Below are positions 25,494-39,900 of a DNA stretch of 64,000 nt, piece after piece. Numbering within the stretch: position 1 is the stretch's first letter; each line of letters opens with the position of its first letter. The stretch covers positions 496,001 through 560,000 of the forward strand of contig CAJQUW010001446.1 in the NCBI GenBank assembly GCA_907163375.1, written 5' to 3'. A program made the translations under genes and the position numbers. Source of the DNA: Prostheceraeus crozeri. Lineage: Eukaryota > Platyhelminthes > Polycladida > Euryleptidae. The notes below the pieces were generated by a model. That model did not search any database and was not told where the DNA came from. It saw only the letters and a program-made list of their open reading frames with translations.

Positions 25494-26671
25494 TTTCAAA
25501 ATCAGCATATTCAGAGAAATCGCCATTTCTGCTAATATTAGCAGAAACATAATATTTGCTATGTCCTATGTAGTTGCATTCTTCATGATTTTATCACGCC
25601 ATGGTTCATGGTGCAACATTTTACGGGTAGCATATTATTTACAACGACTCTGCATGCGAAGTTTTAGCTAATTAGCTGAACAGAATTTTGAGTGTCACAG
25701 AAATTTGTCGAATCTGTTATTGCACATACAGCTTGTCATAAAAAATGCTTGCTTGAAAATCACATCGACGCAATTGGCCAAACGGTGAGAGAGGCTAGCC
25801 ATTTTCAAAATGTGTACACACTAGCAACCATTAGAGACCTTTGCTCTGCTTTTGGGCACGTTTGAAAAATGATGTCACAATTCCCAGTAGTTGCTATTTA
25901 AGAGTGAAAATGAGATTAACTTTACCAATGAGAAGGGCGACGGAAGATCGCATCAACATCAAGTTTTGCCATCTCAAATGAAAAACAGCTTTGTCCATCG
26001 ATGCAGAACGGATTCGATTCTAAGCAAAATGTTAGGTTCCAAGTGGAAGTAATTGAGATAAAGAATGTGAATGACTTATCGGCAGCAGACATACCCAAGA
26101 CTCCTGCGCAACAAATGCAAAATGGGGGTCGCGTGCTTATATGATGTCTCTGATCCTGTATTGGAACTACCCACGAACTTTTGTTATTCACTCTCTTGCT
26201 TAAAACAAATCTCGAAAACCTCAGAACCAAATCATTCAATCAAAACTGTCCATGTATAAAAAGCAAGGCAAGTCTCCGGAGAGCAGTGAGGTACAGGAAA
26301 ACGCTCATTTTCTAAACTGATTTCTTTGAAGTTATGTAAGCATTCTCCCAGTTGCACTAAACGCTCTATATGTGAGGTTGGATTATCCTTGCAAGTTTTT
26401 TTTATCAATCTTTCTCATTTCAGACTTCTTATCACAATTGCATGAAACATCTAAATTTGCAGAAGCAGCGATGTTTCTGACCTTAATCAAGCTTCATTGG
26501 TATCGGTAATTGCAACTTAATAGTCATTTGCTTCTTTATCACAATATCTTTGAAATTGATATGGTGTCGGTGTTGGGTTGGTATTTTCTGTCAATGGCAT
26601 TGAAAGGCTTGTGAAAATTTTATTTCGATTTCAACCCATTTCTGTCTTCATGCTTATTAGATCATAGACTT
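25494..26671. other. No gene recognised
   Basis: Short frames on both strands at 25922-26259 have no recognised domain. No transposon terminus was seen. Confidence 0.4.
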
Positions 26672-26860
26672 GGTCTCCGTGTCACAGTGCTTTAGTACTT
26701 GGCCAAGCGATCTTGTGGTCCAGAGGTCGACCCCCGAAAGTGTCATTGGAGGTCGGCAAGAAAGGCACCCGGACTACAAGTACCACAACGCTCCACAAAA
26801 GTATGACTTTGTTAGCACCGTTCAAGCCCCTAGCATGGTGAAGTAATGGCGCTTCATCTT
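26672..26860 (+). repeat. Possible tRNA-derived SINE
   Basis: AGTACTTGGCCAAGCGATC resembles a D-arm and A box of a tRNA with a long variable arm. It is followed by GTCCAGAGGTCGACCCCCG, resembling the end of the anticodon arm and a degenerate T-arm. The GC-rich tail with GGCAAGAAAGGCACCCGG recalls tails of tRNA-derived SINEs. No A-rich 3' tail or target duplication is evident. Confidence 0.25.
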
Positions 26861-27098
26861 GTTCTTTTTTGGAGACTACTACAACACTACACAGATTTTT
26901 GGCATCAACGGCTGCTTTCATTGTTGTATGTTCCAAAGCCATGTAAAACACTTTCCAATCTCATCGATACATTTCTTTAACCGATAGTAGGCTACTTTAT
27001 CGATAGTTGTTGCAGGACGAATGAAAGGAAAGTCTTCAAAGTATATTTGATTTAGTGACGATGTCATTCTTTAACATAACGAAAACGCAATGCTTTAT

Positions 27099-30000
27099 CA
27101 CTGTAAACCAGCACCTCCTAAAGCGAGCTAAATCACCTCCTAAAGCAAGACACTATTCGTAACTAATAAAATATCCTAAAGCATGCGCCTTTTAGAAGGC
27201 TAGCCTCTCACCTCCTAAAACATTTTTTCAATGCCATATTCTACTTTTCCCTTGTGACAATGCATGCTACTATCTTTATTCAGCAATAGACGGGTTACGC
27301 ATTGAGATTTATTGCAGACAAGGCTCTCATTATATTCATTCAATATTTATCTCTTGCTTTACAAACAACCCTCTAAAGAAATAAGAACCCTTTAACCTCT
27401 ATAGTACTGTTATGCAAGAGAACATGATATTAGTGTTGTACAATTCGAATACATAAAACAAACTTTACTGAAATTCACTTGAAATTTGTAAAACTGACAC
27501 CCAGTACCAAAATAAATACAATCACAGGTCTATTTATGTCACAGATGCAACGAAATCTCATATATACATGTACGGTACAATGAAAATTTTGGCCTGACCA
27601 CGCAATTTTCTGTGAAAAAATACAAATGCTACATATTATAATCAGTGTCGGGACAGTAAAAGATGTCAGAAACATGCAGGATATTTATTACATAATTATG
27701 TGGATAAAAGCATGTGTGAAATCGTAGATTAACAGTTGCAATAAAGATAAAGTAGCAAATAGAGTCTCAAGATGCGAATATCGAATAACAATCAAGTGCT
27801 AGATGCAAATCAATCTCTAATATTGTTCAAGTAAATTACGATCTAAACTAACAGATATTGCAGCTCTAAAACATCATGGAATTCATCAAGGAATTATTAT
27901 AGAAAGATGGAAACTAAAGAATTCAAAGTAATTTATGGCACCAAAAACAATTCACAGAGTTTTGCACTGATCTTGGTGAAGATGTGACGCACACGAAGAA
28001 GCCCTTCTAGCAGATTCTACGGCGGCCAAGTACTGTCGATTGCGTTGAAAATTATATGTTAGAAACAAGACTACATGTACCGTGATGGTATAGATGCTGC
28101 ATCCGTCAAAGCACATATATAATATTTGGACACCATATATCAGTATTCACTGATATTCAAGTCGAAATGATTGCTGAAAAGAAAAATGAATTTTAGTTAG
28201 ATAGGAACTATGGAGTGAAAAGAAGAAAATAATTAACTTTAAGATACAATGACATCAGATCTACATGTCACATGCAGCAGGCTGAACAAATTATGATTTC
28301 TTCAAAAATTCGAAGTTTTTGATTTGACAGGTAATTGAAAAAAATAGAATTTCTTGTAATCATGCATACATAGAGCATAGCGTATTTTTTAATTATTTTT
28401 ATTACGCAATCGATTTTGATATACGCCTAGATAATATAATTTATCAATGCTGAATTGAATACATGCACATGTACTTTGATAGAATGACTGAAACCTCTTG
28501 TTGCAGAAAATTGGCTCCTTTCTTAGTTATTCGATGTTCTACAGTTTATGGAAATTCTTGAGTTTCAGATCACCAAAAAATAGTACATATTATGCTAATA
28601 ATCCATATTCACAGGTACTAACTTTCGTTTGAAAGTTCTAATGCAATACTGCACACGTTTCTTATTGGCTCTCCCACTTCAGACAGCATGCACTGTCTTG
28701 CAAACTTCTATGTGTCGACAACAAGTAGCCGTACTTATTAATCAGATGAAAACAATATGAGCGTCACAGGTCTCTACCAAACATGCATGAGCTAAGTTGA
28801 CTTCAGAAATAATAACTGGCATGGCTTATATGGCCCAAGATCTTCGTTAAAAATTTTATAAAAATTTAAAAAAGGAATTTCTCCTTTTCTACGGTGAAGT
28901 CATTGTGAAGGCGTCTGAAACTGTTCAACGTCAGAGGTCTTGGTTATATGTGAGTATAGTTCGTTTGAGGAAACCAGCATGATATGCTGATTATGAGATA
29001 ATTTTATGAAAAAGAATAAAGAAGTTCCATTCAATAGGCGGACATTGTATTGCTATCAGAATTACTTTATGTATTTTTACAGAACAGAAACATTCTATAT
29101 TAATTAATTTATCTTCTCTTTTTGTGTTGATGACTGTCTAGTCTTTCCCATTTGTGCTGGAGTCTATTTTTGCCTTGATATCATGCTACGTTGAAAACTT
29201 AATAATGGTGACTAATATGAATAGAGCATAAAAGATACTTTCATTGCTAAAATGGATTTACTTTTAAAAGTAGCCAACAGGATGGACTGAATGTTTATAG
29301 AAGTGGAACACTTAACGCCGTACATTAAAAATACGTTTGCATCCAATAGTGTCTGGACATTGTAGAAAAACCGCGGATATTTGAATACTGACAAGAAGGA
29401 TATTTATTGGCAGAAGATTTTATACCGAAGTATAGAAGTTTTAATTTGTCAGTAGTCTGTTGGCCCATAGTTCAGCATCCGGAATTTCATATATTTTGAT
29501 GAATATTTATTAAGCGAATTCACAACTATATGACAGCAGAATTTTAATAGATTAGATAAAAACGTTTAAAAGGTAAAATGCGAAATTTTTGGCATATGTT
29601 TACAAAGATGTTTCTTCTTAAATGGATGAATCGGGAAAGGCTGAAGACAATTCTTCTACTACATAATGGAAACGAATGTCCTTCAGTGTCGTCTATTGCA
29701 TTTTTTCGATGTCTACACTATTATCTGACTATAGATTATCATGACTGTTGGTGATAAATTGCTACATTAGCAGATTACATTCAACTAATGTGTGCCTCCA
29801 ATAAACTAAATACAGAATTGATTGTTGTATTTCTATTAAAATTCATTGAAATAAACGAATTTTCGAATATAATTTACCACACATAAATGATACATGTGTG
29901 CATCAAAGTATTTACAACTTTGCATTGAATCCTAAACTTGATATGCCAATTCAATTAACCCTTCACATGCGTGCAACTACTATTTTTCTACCTTCGTTCG

Positions 30001-30906
30001 GAAACCTTATTGGACACGCCACTTGTAACAGATGAGTACTTTGAGCAGTTTCTATGAGTACGCACTTGCTTCTTAGAGGCTTTACCGATCACAGATAACG
30101 CGAATGAATGCATGAAATTGACAAATACAATGTATGCCTACCTCGAAAATTTACAGCTTTTTGAAATTTATAATTTGCATTATCCGCAAGAATTAATTTA
30201 GTCTCGTAATGAAAAGTGGCATTTTAACTACAGAAGTCAGACTCGATTTACATTAGTGCTATACAGCATGCATACATTACAACTCTTTCGTATAGGCTAT
30301 CAGAGCTACAGGAAACTCACCTTATTTCTCAGAGCTGCCGTTAGTTGATGAACCAGATTGATCAGTATATCTGTCACGATTGACTATCACGAGAAAATGT
30401 AGAATGCAGATTTTTGGCCATTTGGTTTCAAGTCTTATTATATTTCATTTCCATTTATCCAGTATTTCGATCGACGTTGATGGGAAAGATGTATTCTCCT
30501 GGTATGACATCATGATGCCCATATATTTGCAATTTACCACTGCACAACTTCAACAGATAATTTCAATAAACAATCTAATTGCAAGATCACTGACGGAAAG
30601 TCAACTTGCCAGTCGAAGTCAAAACCAACTACATAACCTCGATGAGATGAAGCGGAGAATGATTCACGTATACATACAGCAACGTGAACTTATGATGTCC
30701 TCAATAGCAGCTATTGTTACGCGACCGCGTTCCTGCTGTCTGGCAGGCAGTGACTCACGCTCTCCTCTATGCATATGCTTACGTCTAAGGGTTATTGTTC
30801 TCTTCAGTATGCTAGCCTACTAATTCAACTTAGCCTTCTGAAATTTTAGTGTGTGGCGCTTTAGGATGCAGATTTCTTCCGCTTTAGGAGGTGCCAGATT
30901 ACAGTG
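27099..30906. mobile_element. 3.8-kb DNA element with CACTG ends and CCTAAAGC repeats
   Basis: The left end begins CACTGTAAACCAGCACC and continues TCCTAAAGCG. The right end, read inward, is CACTGTAATCTGGCACC followed by TCCTAAAGCG. The termini agree at about 25 of 28 positions. The 2-bp flank AT occurs on both sides. Direct subterminal copies of CCTCCTAAAGC or ATCCTAAAGC occur at least three times at the left (27112-27190) and twice inverted at the right. CACT-type ends and subterminal repeats suggest the CACTA/Mirage/Chapaev group, but no transposase is recognised. The 147-codon frame at 30380-30823 starts with TTG and has no known domain. Confidence 0.6.
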
Positions 30907-31192
30907 ATATCTGGCGAGTGTCTGCACAGTACGTCCTTCATGTTCAGATCAATTGTTAAGAATTTTAACAACCAAATTATGCTTCAATACCTCTTTGCAA
31001 CAAATCTGTGCATTGCACATGCGAAGAAAAATAAAGCAGGGATGACATCATAAAGGAAACAATTGTTGAATAACCATGAATATTCAAACAAAGTTATCAA
31101 AGTTTGCGTACATCGTTGAATACGTGACAATCGATAATTGAAATGAAAATTGTAATACACAAATTAATTCAAAATTTCCTCTCTGATTTCAG

Positions 31193-31364
31193 GTTATGGA
31201 CGTACAGCTCCACTTTCTCAAGCGGGAAAATTATTTTGTGTTTTCTTTGCGATTGTGGGAATTCCGTTGACGTTAATCATGTTTTCAGCTATAAAGGAGC
31301 GGTTAATGGTCATGTCAAATTATATTTTCAATCTCCTTCAAAGAGGACTCCCAGCGTCTGCAAG
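31193..31364 (+). CDS. K2P potassium channel (TWIK/KCNK1-like), exon for pore 1 end and M2
   Basis: K2P channels are dimeric leak potassium channels of the plasma membrane with two pore loops and four membrane helices per subunit. This 172-nt exon follows acceptor TGATTTCAG and ends at donor AAG|GTAAGA. It starts in phase 1, completing the first glycine of the GYG selectivity filter. It encodes YGRTAPLSQAGKLFCVFF and AIVGIPLTLIMFSAIKERL (second transmembrane helix), then a loop. TWIK channels have YGHTVPLSDGGKAFC here. An intron inside GYG is, as I recall, a conserved K2P position. The exon ends in phase 2 (AG|), which the exon at 41578 completes to a serine codon. The preceding exon, with N-terminus, M1 and the start of pore 1, was not found in the upstream 31 kb. 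Confidence 0.9.
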
Positions 31365-32284
31365 GTAAGAACTCCGTTCGATTGGTCAAGCATTCTACAT
31401 GCTTTTGCTAAGTCATCACACTGCTCAAATGAGGGCCCGAGTCAGTGCACACTTATTAGTAAAATTAAACTATTTACATGTTCTTGACCTCACATTGAGT
31501 GAGTCAGTGCCCTAGCGATAGAATCTTGTACAATATTGATTAAAAGGTAAATTGTTTGGTGTTTACTAGTCATGACTCCTCTTATTGAAGCTCTAGCTGA
31601 TGCAGACTATATTATGGGCCCTTTCACTGAATGCTCGCAGAATGATTGGGACCGGACTGTAAATGTGCCGGGTATTCCAAGCGCTTGGGTCACATATTTC
31701 AGAAAAGAAAACAGGATCGTGTCTGAAAATGGTGTCCACTTCCTCAAGACAGTGGTATCTCCTGGTACTAGAGTCTATAAGTAATTGCCTTTAAAGAATT
31801 CGGCTTCGCTTCAATCAATCAAGCGCAACAATTGACAACATCCGAGAGCTTCATGCTCTCTCCACATAGGCTTCTTCCTTATTTCTGAGGAGTATCGGCC
31901 CCATCTTCAGCCCATGTTTGCTTATTACTGTGTGCGGTTTTAAATGCAGGTGAATGCAATCCGGTCTCTTCAATGACAATAATCCACTATCATCCGCTTT
32001 TGCAAACGCACGCAGTCGTGTACGAATAAACGCGGCACCACTCATCTTGTTTTCCACATAGATCACGCGAACACGATCTACTGCGATTTATTGTATTGCC
32101 TTGAATTTATGTGCTATTAACCGCAATCACATCATTTACAGTGATCGTGTGTGAATGAGCACGACATAATCTTTATGACCGCGGATTTCTGCACTATTGA
32201 ACACGAACGGAGTCATCCACTGACAAAACTATGAGTATCTAATAAGTGGCTGCATGCCTTATCTTGCCTTATCTCGGAGAAAGG

Positions 32285-33155
32285 GCGATTGAGAGCGAAA
32301 ATATCTGTCTGCTTGGACGGTCTAATCAACTGGTTTGCTTCCAATCGGCTGCAACTCAACCTCCACAAATCCGAGTTCATGTGGTGCGGATTTGAACATC
32401 GGATGAGAAGCTTCTCTCCTGAGCCTGTTCGTCTGCGCCCCAATTTGTCCTCTCCTGTGGATTCTGTCAGATGCCTTGGAGTCCAATGTGACCCAGTGTT
32501 GTCATTTCGAACGCACATCACTAAGACCGTCGCCTCCTCCTTTGCCATGCTTCGCAGGATAAGATCGATACGCCGCTCAGTCAGTCCTGCTAGCTCTTCT
32601 GACATCCATCATCGTGGCTTTAGTTCACACTCTTCTGGACTACTGCATCTCCGTCCTCGCTAGCGTCCCATCCACCCAGCTCTGTCGTCTTCAGGCCGTT
32701 CTCAATGCTGCCGCCAGACTCATTTATGGATGCAACCGCTACTCCTCGGTTTCGCCTTTGCTCAGAGAACTTAAGTGGCTACCGATACATGCAAGAATCC
32801 AGCAACGTATAGCGGCCATCGTTCACTCCTGTCTCAGTAGAGCTGCTCCCGACTACCTGCTCAGTGAGCCCATCTCGTTTCACAAGCTGAGGGGCGATCC
32901 CGCTTGCGCTCTGCACGAGGGCCTTTCCTCCTGACGTCTTCCGTGCGCCGTCCTACACTCGGTGGACGATCCTTCACAGCAACTGCACCTCGAGTCTGGA
33001 ACTCTTTGCCGGTTGATATCACCAAAGAATCATCACCGAAAGCTTTTAAGACTCTTCTGAAGTCGTATTTTTTGTCAAATTCTTAATTAAATGTAAAGTG
33101 TCCTAGAAGTCCCTGTGATATAGCAACACTCTGATAAAGCTCATGAATGAATGAA
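32285..33155 (+). mobile_element. CR1/L2-type LINE, 3' fragment, within the K2P intron
   Basis: Reverse-transcriptase C-terminal signatures run in the order LINWFASNRLQLNLHKSEFMW, RCLGVQCDPVLSFRTHI, MLRRIRSIRRSV, then in another frame LVHTLLDYC, LQAVLNAAARLIYG, LRELKWLPIHARIQQRI and APDYLL, then in a third frame a WNSLP motif. At least two frameshifts are present (near 32580-32620 and 32930). The 3' end has an ATGAATGAATGA-type short repeat tail near 33143-33155, as CR1/L2 elements do. The body from 'AAGTGTCCTAGAAGTCC' parallels the 3' end of the copy at 7555-8511. It has the same orientation as the host gene. Confidence 0.78.
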
Positions 33156-33432
33156 AATAGAAAAACGCAGAAATGAATTTGCCCTGGAGAACCTGCATCA
33201 ATTAAAATACTGAATACTTAAGAATTCATAGCCATTCAAGGTTTCAAAATCTACAACGTAATAACGAAGCAGAAGGCTCACATAGAGCGCAGATTCATCT
33301 GAGCTTTAGCAGAAAATGTTCATGTGAATGTTATATTAGATCATAGTGTACGTCAGAAGTTTCTTCAATCCAAAAAAGTAAATTTTTGAATTGCTATTTT
33401 TAGTGGCAAGATAAACGAGTTAGTCAAAATCG

Positions 33433-33914
33433 ATGATGCCACTGGATAGAGCTTTCGTCAAACGTGTCGAACGACACGCTGAGTGGGGCAGCGGATCGAA
33501 AGAATTGTTCGGCGCATCGTTGCGCGAAGTGCGCGATGAAATTACCACCTCTAACTTCTGGTGCGGAAGTGTTACTAAAAGTATTATTTATGACCGGACT
33601 TGCAACTTGCATTCATACCTATGCAAGCTTGTGGATGAAAAAATGGAAGTGCCACACTGTACTCAAGACTGCATTTTATCGTTGACATTTGGCATGTCGA
33701 AAAACACACACAAATGAAGTGTGATATAAATTCTTCGGCATACAAATACCATCCCAAGTTATCACAATTCCCTTATTTGAAAAGAGAAAATTTTGAAATT
33801 TGTGAGCAGTCATTCCATCTATTGAATAGTTTCAAACATGTCACAAGAAACACGACATACGCAAAACGTCTGGTTCTACTGAAATTTGTCGATCATGACT
33901 ACAATGCAAAATGA
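33433..33914 (+). pseudogene. KDZ-type transposase relic
   Basis: Two overlapping frames (33433-33717, then 33714-33914) together follow the layout of KDZ (Kyakuja/Dileera/Zisupton) transposase domains: SIIYDRTCNLHSYL resembles 'IIYD.AC.LH.Y', THK/MKCDINSSAYKYHP resembles 'NH..C...YNP', and NFEICEQSFHLLNSFKHVTR resembles 'NTE.CEQ.F..LN.FKH..R'. A one-base shift at about 33715 separates the halves. The N-terminal region and element ends were not recognised, so this is an isolated, broken fragment inside the K2P intron. The identification rests on remembered family patterns. Confidence 0.5.
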
Positions 33915-36900
33915 ATGAAGAAATAGTTGGACAAAAGCTCTGCATTTATCTCTGCATGTTATTAAATGCGTTTCATCATAGAAAATAACAAATTTTATAC
34001 AGCAAATCTCAGAATATATAGATTTGTTTCATTAAATCTATAATATTGTAATTGTAATTATGTCTGAGTTATGTTAATCTTCAAATTACAAGTACTAAAA
34101 TTTTGATTCAGGTATGACAATTATTGATGTGTTTTGTTCCATGCATATATTAGTAATAAGGAATACAAATTCAAACTTTCAAAAAGCAACTTTCACGTTT
34201 CACCATTTATAAAATTAAAGTAGTAAAATATTATCAGAGCTTCATAATACAGTTTCAGCAAATATTTTTCAGAATTCGATTAATCGCTTTACAATCGAGA
34301 CAAAAAATGAATAATGTCAATATTTTATAAAGTGAGAGATCTTAACTCAAATAATGAGGCGCACTCCCGCACTGTAGATCTATGTGAAGATCTAGTCGCG
34401 CAGTCATGTGCATCGAGGCTCAACTTACATGTTGCACAGAATGCGGCGCATCACGCGCAAAGACAACAGCGCGCCGCTCAATTGCCACAATCCGCTGCCC
34501 CTTTGGACACGCTTCAGGATGCTTGAGTCATTCGAATATCAAATCAGATGGGCACAGAGCACCTCATCCCTGGTTTCTCGACACTAAAAAGGGGTCTCAT
34601 GGTGTAATAATCTGAAAGAGATCTATTTCTACTTGACCTTGCCGAAAAAATTTCCAAGCCTGTTCTTCAACTTGATGACTCGAAGAAAAATGGCTTGATT
34701 ACTATCCCTTTCAATGGAGTTTTCGAAGGTTATGGTAATTGCTCGGCTATTTACGCTCATACCAGGTGCTTAGTCACATTTTTAAAATTAATACTTGTTG
34801 AATGCTCATTGTTGAGTTGCTACCCTTTATACCGGATGACTTAATTTACGGTCATGTGTGAGTTGTGTCTTCTTTCACAACAGTGGCGAATTCGCGACAA
34901 TTCCTAGCGATGTTATATGCGGCTTCAGTCAGGTATTCATATTTCATGAATGAATATCCAAAATGTAGGTCGAAACAAATGCTCAAAATAGATTTTCAAA
35001 CCAAAGTAATTCAAACAGATGAAATTGCATGGGATATTCTTGGGTCGACAATCATTGACTATGCATTAGTGTTGAAATTATTGCGTTACCGAATTTGTTT
35101 GTTCTCCGATTGAAAGCAAATGATTCATCAAATCTACTTTACTTTCCAATGTAAATTTTGTGTCCTTTGATTCTTAAATTCAATTATCACTAACGCCCAC
35201 GGAACACTTTAGGGGAAACCTCATTAGCATTGGTCATTAATTGTATTGACTAATTGTATTAATTATTGACTAAAGTTGTGTGAATATTATCCAAATATTG
35301 AAAAACAATAAATCAGATTACTGAAGCTTCGCCTCTCGCATTAATATTTCTCTTAACTTTCTCTCTACTTTATGATCTGAGAATACTGCTTCCAAATGGT
35401 TGAAATATTTGTGAATGTCTCTTCTCTATCACAGCTGCAAGAAATGAAAGAAACATTTGCCTTTGCAAGTGAATTATTTGACATATGTCATGGTTTGTGA
35501 ACGAGCTTACGAGAAATTAACGACAGAGATCTCGTCTCGAACTTTTCCTCATGAAGAAAACAAATGATCTGTCTTCTAAATTTGATTTAGAAGAGGTATG
35601 AATGATCGAATGACATCTACTGATTGAATAGTCGAATACATACGGCAAAATGAACTTGAAATAACAAAAGTAATTCATTATACGTGTAGCCTGAGATTCT
35701 TATTCAAGCATGTGCAGCTCTCATTGTACAGAGTGCATGTATATGAAATCATGAAAAGTCAATGACTACTTTTGTTAATGCAGACAATGTGAAGTGGAAC
35801 TCGGTGGCAATAATAACAATGTAGACATTTTATTGTGGCAAGTCTAATGGTACCTTAAATTCAAAACGAAGATATTCATTTTCCATAAAAGTAAAGTCTT
35901 TTTTACCAAGCTATTTCAGTGGCTCAAACTAGAGTGTGGTGGTTACGGAGGCTGACGCGAACCCGATACCAGCTTAACATTTCATTTTCACAAAGCAATC
36001 CCAACATGACTGGTTCACGCAGAGTTAAACCGACAAAAATTCTATTATGTCTTAAACCGACAAAAATTCTATTATGTCTCGTACCGAATATCATTCCGTA
36101 ATCAATTGCTTAATGACGTAGACGCTGCTAGCTTGCTTTCCTAATCAGCACAACTTAGCTCCTTAGAAAAGCAAGCGACATCTAAGAAAAATTAAATCGG
36201 TGTTATTCTTTCTTCAAAGCACTTTCATCTTTTCTTAACGCTTTTCAAAATTCGCGTAAAAACAGAAAGGTAATTATGTTAGCGTGTTCATTGTTAACAT
36301 ATTGTTAATCCTGCAAATATTGATAGTTACTATTTATATTCAAAGCAAAGATATAATAGTGATATTATATGAATGATCATTTTTGCCAATAATTAATCTA
36401 TTTCAATTGAAAGCTTTCAAAATTAATATTTAGTGGTCAATCCTTTTACTTTAAATCATCGCAAGGAAGAAAAAACATGTGTACAGGTACAAACTGCACA
36501 AATATCGCGACCGCTGTCCTAGTGGTGATGGTACGATATTGGACATACACGTATCAACACCACGTGGAACTCCTTTACTTCTCTTGGATATATCTCTTAC
36601 ATAGGTTGCAGAATTTACATGTGTTTTCATAAATTAGTAAGGAATTTGTATAAATTTGTTTCGAGGATGACTTACTAAAATACTGCATGATAAATGGATT
36701 GGTCAGAGTATGATAATTATTCAAATATTTATTTCAATATGTTGCATCTCGTTTCCGTAATGAAGCTTGTCCCGCCGATAACGGATTGTGAATTTGACGC
36801 AGCTAGAGGAGCGCTCGAAAAATTCCTATATGTTAATGATACCATCGATTTGACGAGGACAATTTATTTCATAATTAAGCTATCAACTGATACTAAACTT

Positions 36901-39900
36901 GGTCGTCCTTCTGATTCGAGTTGATTGTCGACAAGTCCTGTGTCGACAAGAACTGCGTCGACAAGTTCAAGAACAAATTAAACGCCTCCGAATCAACAAG
37001 TTTTCATATTGTCTTCGGTGTGTGTTTTGAGATTTCTCTTAAATGTCAAGAGTTCGAGTGCTCCTGTTACTTCTCAACGTTTTCCAATATTGTTAGATAT
37101 CCTTCTTGTACGGAATGTCTGCTCGTTTATTTTTGGATTGATTCGTCATGACGTCAAGCGAGACAACTAGGAATCTAAATTACACAGGCAGACTTAATAC
37201 AAATACTTTCACGTATCTTTATTTGTCGTCTTTTACATTGCATAAAAGTATTTTCATACGTAGACTGGCTTGTATTAGTAACTTAACACAGAATGAAGGA
37301 TTTATGCATTTACTTGCGCTTGAGAAGTTTATGGCACTCAAAGACTCTTGATGGCACTAGTGCGACCTCAATCTACTTTGCTGCACTAACACACAGGTCT
37401 AAGCTATTTTCCGATGGACGAATGCTAGCGAATGCGAAAGTAAAGTTTCAACTTGCTCAAGCAATGAATAAGAAAGTGACTTTATATCGTTGACACAATA
37501 TTGCTTGACAATATTTTGCCTAACATCAGATAGCCTTGATCCAAGGGTTCCACTAGTCCATGGAAATCATCATGTCATGCCTGTAAAACGTTCAAAGGAA
37601 AGATCTCACACGCGAAGGAAATTGTCTTCGACCGCGAACATTAAGAAATGTCTTGATCTTTCCGATACTTTCCATTGCATGTGAAAATTTCTCTTTCATA
37701 AACTTGATGGGAAGATTTTGTATTTGAAATGTATTTGAAAACTTTTTTGAGTATTTGTATGGTACATGTATTATGGAAGGTCAAGCAATGTGTTTAATGT
37801 ATAATTGTAATTTAACAAAACAACCTGGATCATGACACAAATCTCCCAATATAACAAACGATATCCCATTTCTTCTTAAGTCAAATTCTCTATTATTTTT
37901 TCTTCTAAATGACAATATTATCTTAATAAAATTGGTTTTTCCAGTATTTTAAAACTAGTCAATGCAGAAAATGACCACAAAAGAAAAGGAAGTTTACTCT
38001 TTGCTGTGATATTACTGATTCTATATGACCTATGAAAAATGCATTCGTTCCAAGCCTACCATTGGTTGTAATGATCTTAACTTCATGTTAGTCAATTAAG
38101 TTTATCTATCTATCATCAGATGTAGCATTCACCTTCAAGTAGAGCGACACGAATTATAGTGTTTAATTGAACTTAGTGGCTGAAAGTGCTACTATTTATG
38201 AAAAATTGTAACTTTTCAAAGACAGCTGTTAATTTAATGCAAATGTACACCTTTATGAGATCTCATCAAGCTAAAGCATGTACATAAGGAAGACATCGGT
38301 ATGTACAACAAGTCAAGAGAAAAAGTTATAAAATGAGTAATTAGTATTTTGTGAATTCTTATTTGTTATTTGTTACTGGATATAATTTTTGATGAGTCCA
38401 GATTCGCGTAAGTTGATAGAATTACTATATTTGTCGATCACTTAAGTCAATGTCATATTTACACAATTGGTGGCCAGCCTGGAACTTTGCGAATCTGTGT
38501 CTGATTATCACACGTGAACAAGCTTGCCAAGCGAAACGTCGTGTAACTTACCATCCAATAAATTTGTATCCGAAGAAGATTTTCTCCTTTCTAATCAAAT
38601 CTGACTGTCGTGCCTACACAAAAACATCCATTTGCTTAATAGGGTCTGGTAAGCATTTGCAATAAATAAACATCAGTTTCTGCACATTCCTAGCATATTC
38701 CTAGCAGTTTTGCTTCTTTGAAAATTTCTGTATCAAATCATCAACTTTAGTTACAACCAATTTAATTGCATCTACAAATGTAGTAGAATAATCGCGATTA
38801 CCTCTGCAGGTGTTTCGACTAGGAAAGCCACTAGATTTTTTTCTTCAAATTTCTTTTCCATGCCGACAGTAAGTTCTTTAAATAAGAGGAAATGACTACT
38901 TTAAATATTAGCGTGGATGTGTTCAACTATTTTTACTGAATCTTAAGCTTCATTTGTAACTAAATGTGTTCATTTCTACAATATGCGGATCAATGCACAG
39001 AGGAGAGCGATGGATGAGTCAATTCTTTAATCCCCGTTCATTTGCACATGTAGTTTAACGCGACTCGCCTTGCATTCTGTAAATCAAGAGGTCAGTCCTG
39101 TAGTAAATAATATGAAAAATCAAGCAGAGCAAAATCAAAAGTCGAATGCACAACCATGTTGCTGAACGAACGACTGAAATTGCAAAATTGAAATTCTTTT
39201 CGATATTGCAATCACATTTCGCGGAGTAATTGAAACACATTGGAAATCTGATGTGCTTTGTCTAAAAATTCCTCTTGACGGCTGGTCTTATGTAACTCTT
39301 TCTTTTTGAAAAAGTAAAGTGAGAAGATGTTAAGATGGAAGACACTAGATGAACTTTTATGCATTACATTACAGGCATCTCATTTCGCCCTGTCATTCAA
39401 TCAACATCATCAATATTCCTTCAAAGATTCATGATTTCTAATGGAACTTCAAAGCTTACTCAAATGTGTTTCAAATACAAGGATTCTCTCATTATCCGAC
39501 TATTTGCTCAAACCAATGAATATAGATAATTACAATATTGTTTCTTTCTCCCTTGAGTTGATCAGAAGACTGATCTTTTCAATCTTCATAGTCGATGTAC
39601 TTAGATAATACAATTTATTTCTTTTCAAATTGATGATGAAGAAACGGTTCAATAAACATTCAAAATTATTTTTCTCGATGTTGATCGTATCTTTCTCTAA
39701 AGACTTCAAATATATCTAAATGAATTTTCGTCTACTTCGTCATTATATCAGAATATGAATCCGACATTATGAGTAAGCTTCGAATAATTATATATCTACA
39801 CAATGATTTGACGATGAAACGACGGCTATATGTGCCATAAAAACAATCCATCTTCCAAAAAGTCCCGAGTCTAACGACGTTGCTATTATCTCAACTAATT

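Noticed and set aside
30380-30823. 147-codon + frame just upstream of the K2P exon
   Set aside because: It begins with TTG, has no K2P or other recognised motif, and lies inside the CACTG-ended element.
36694-37684. Chain of adjacent + strand frames
   Set aside because: Several short frames with no domain, in intronic AT-rich DNA; most likely chance.
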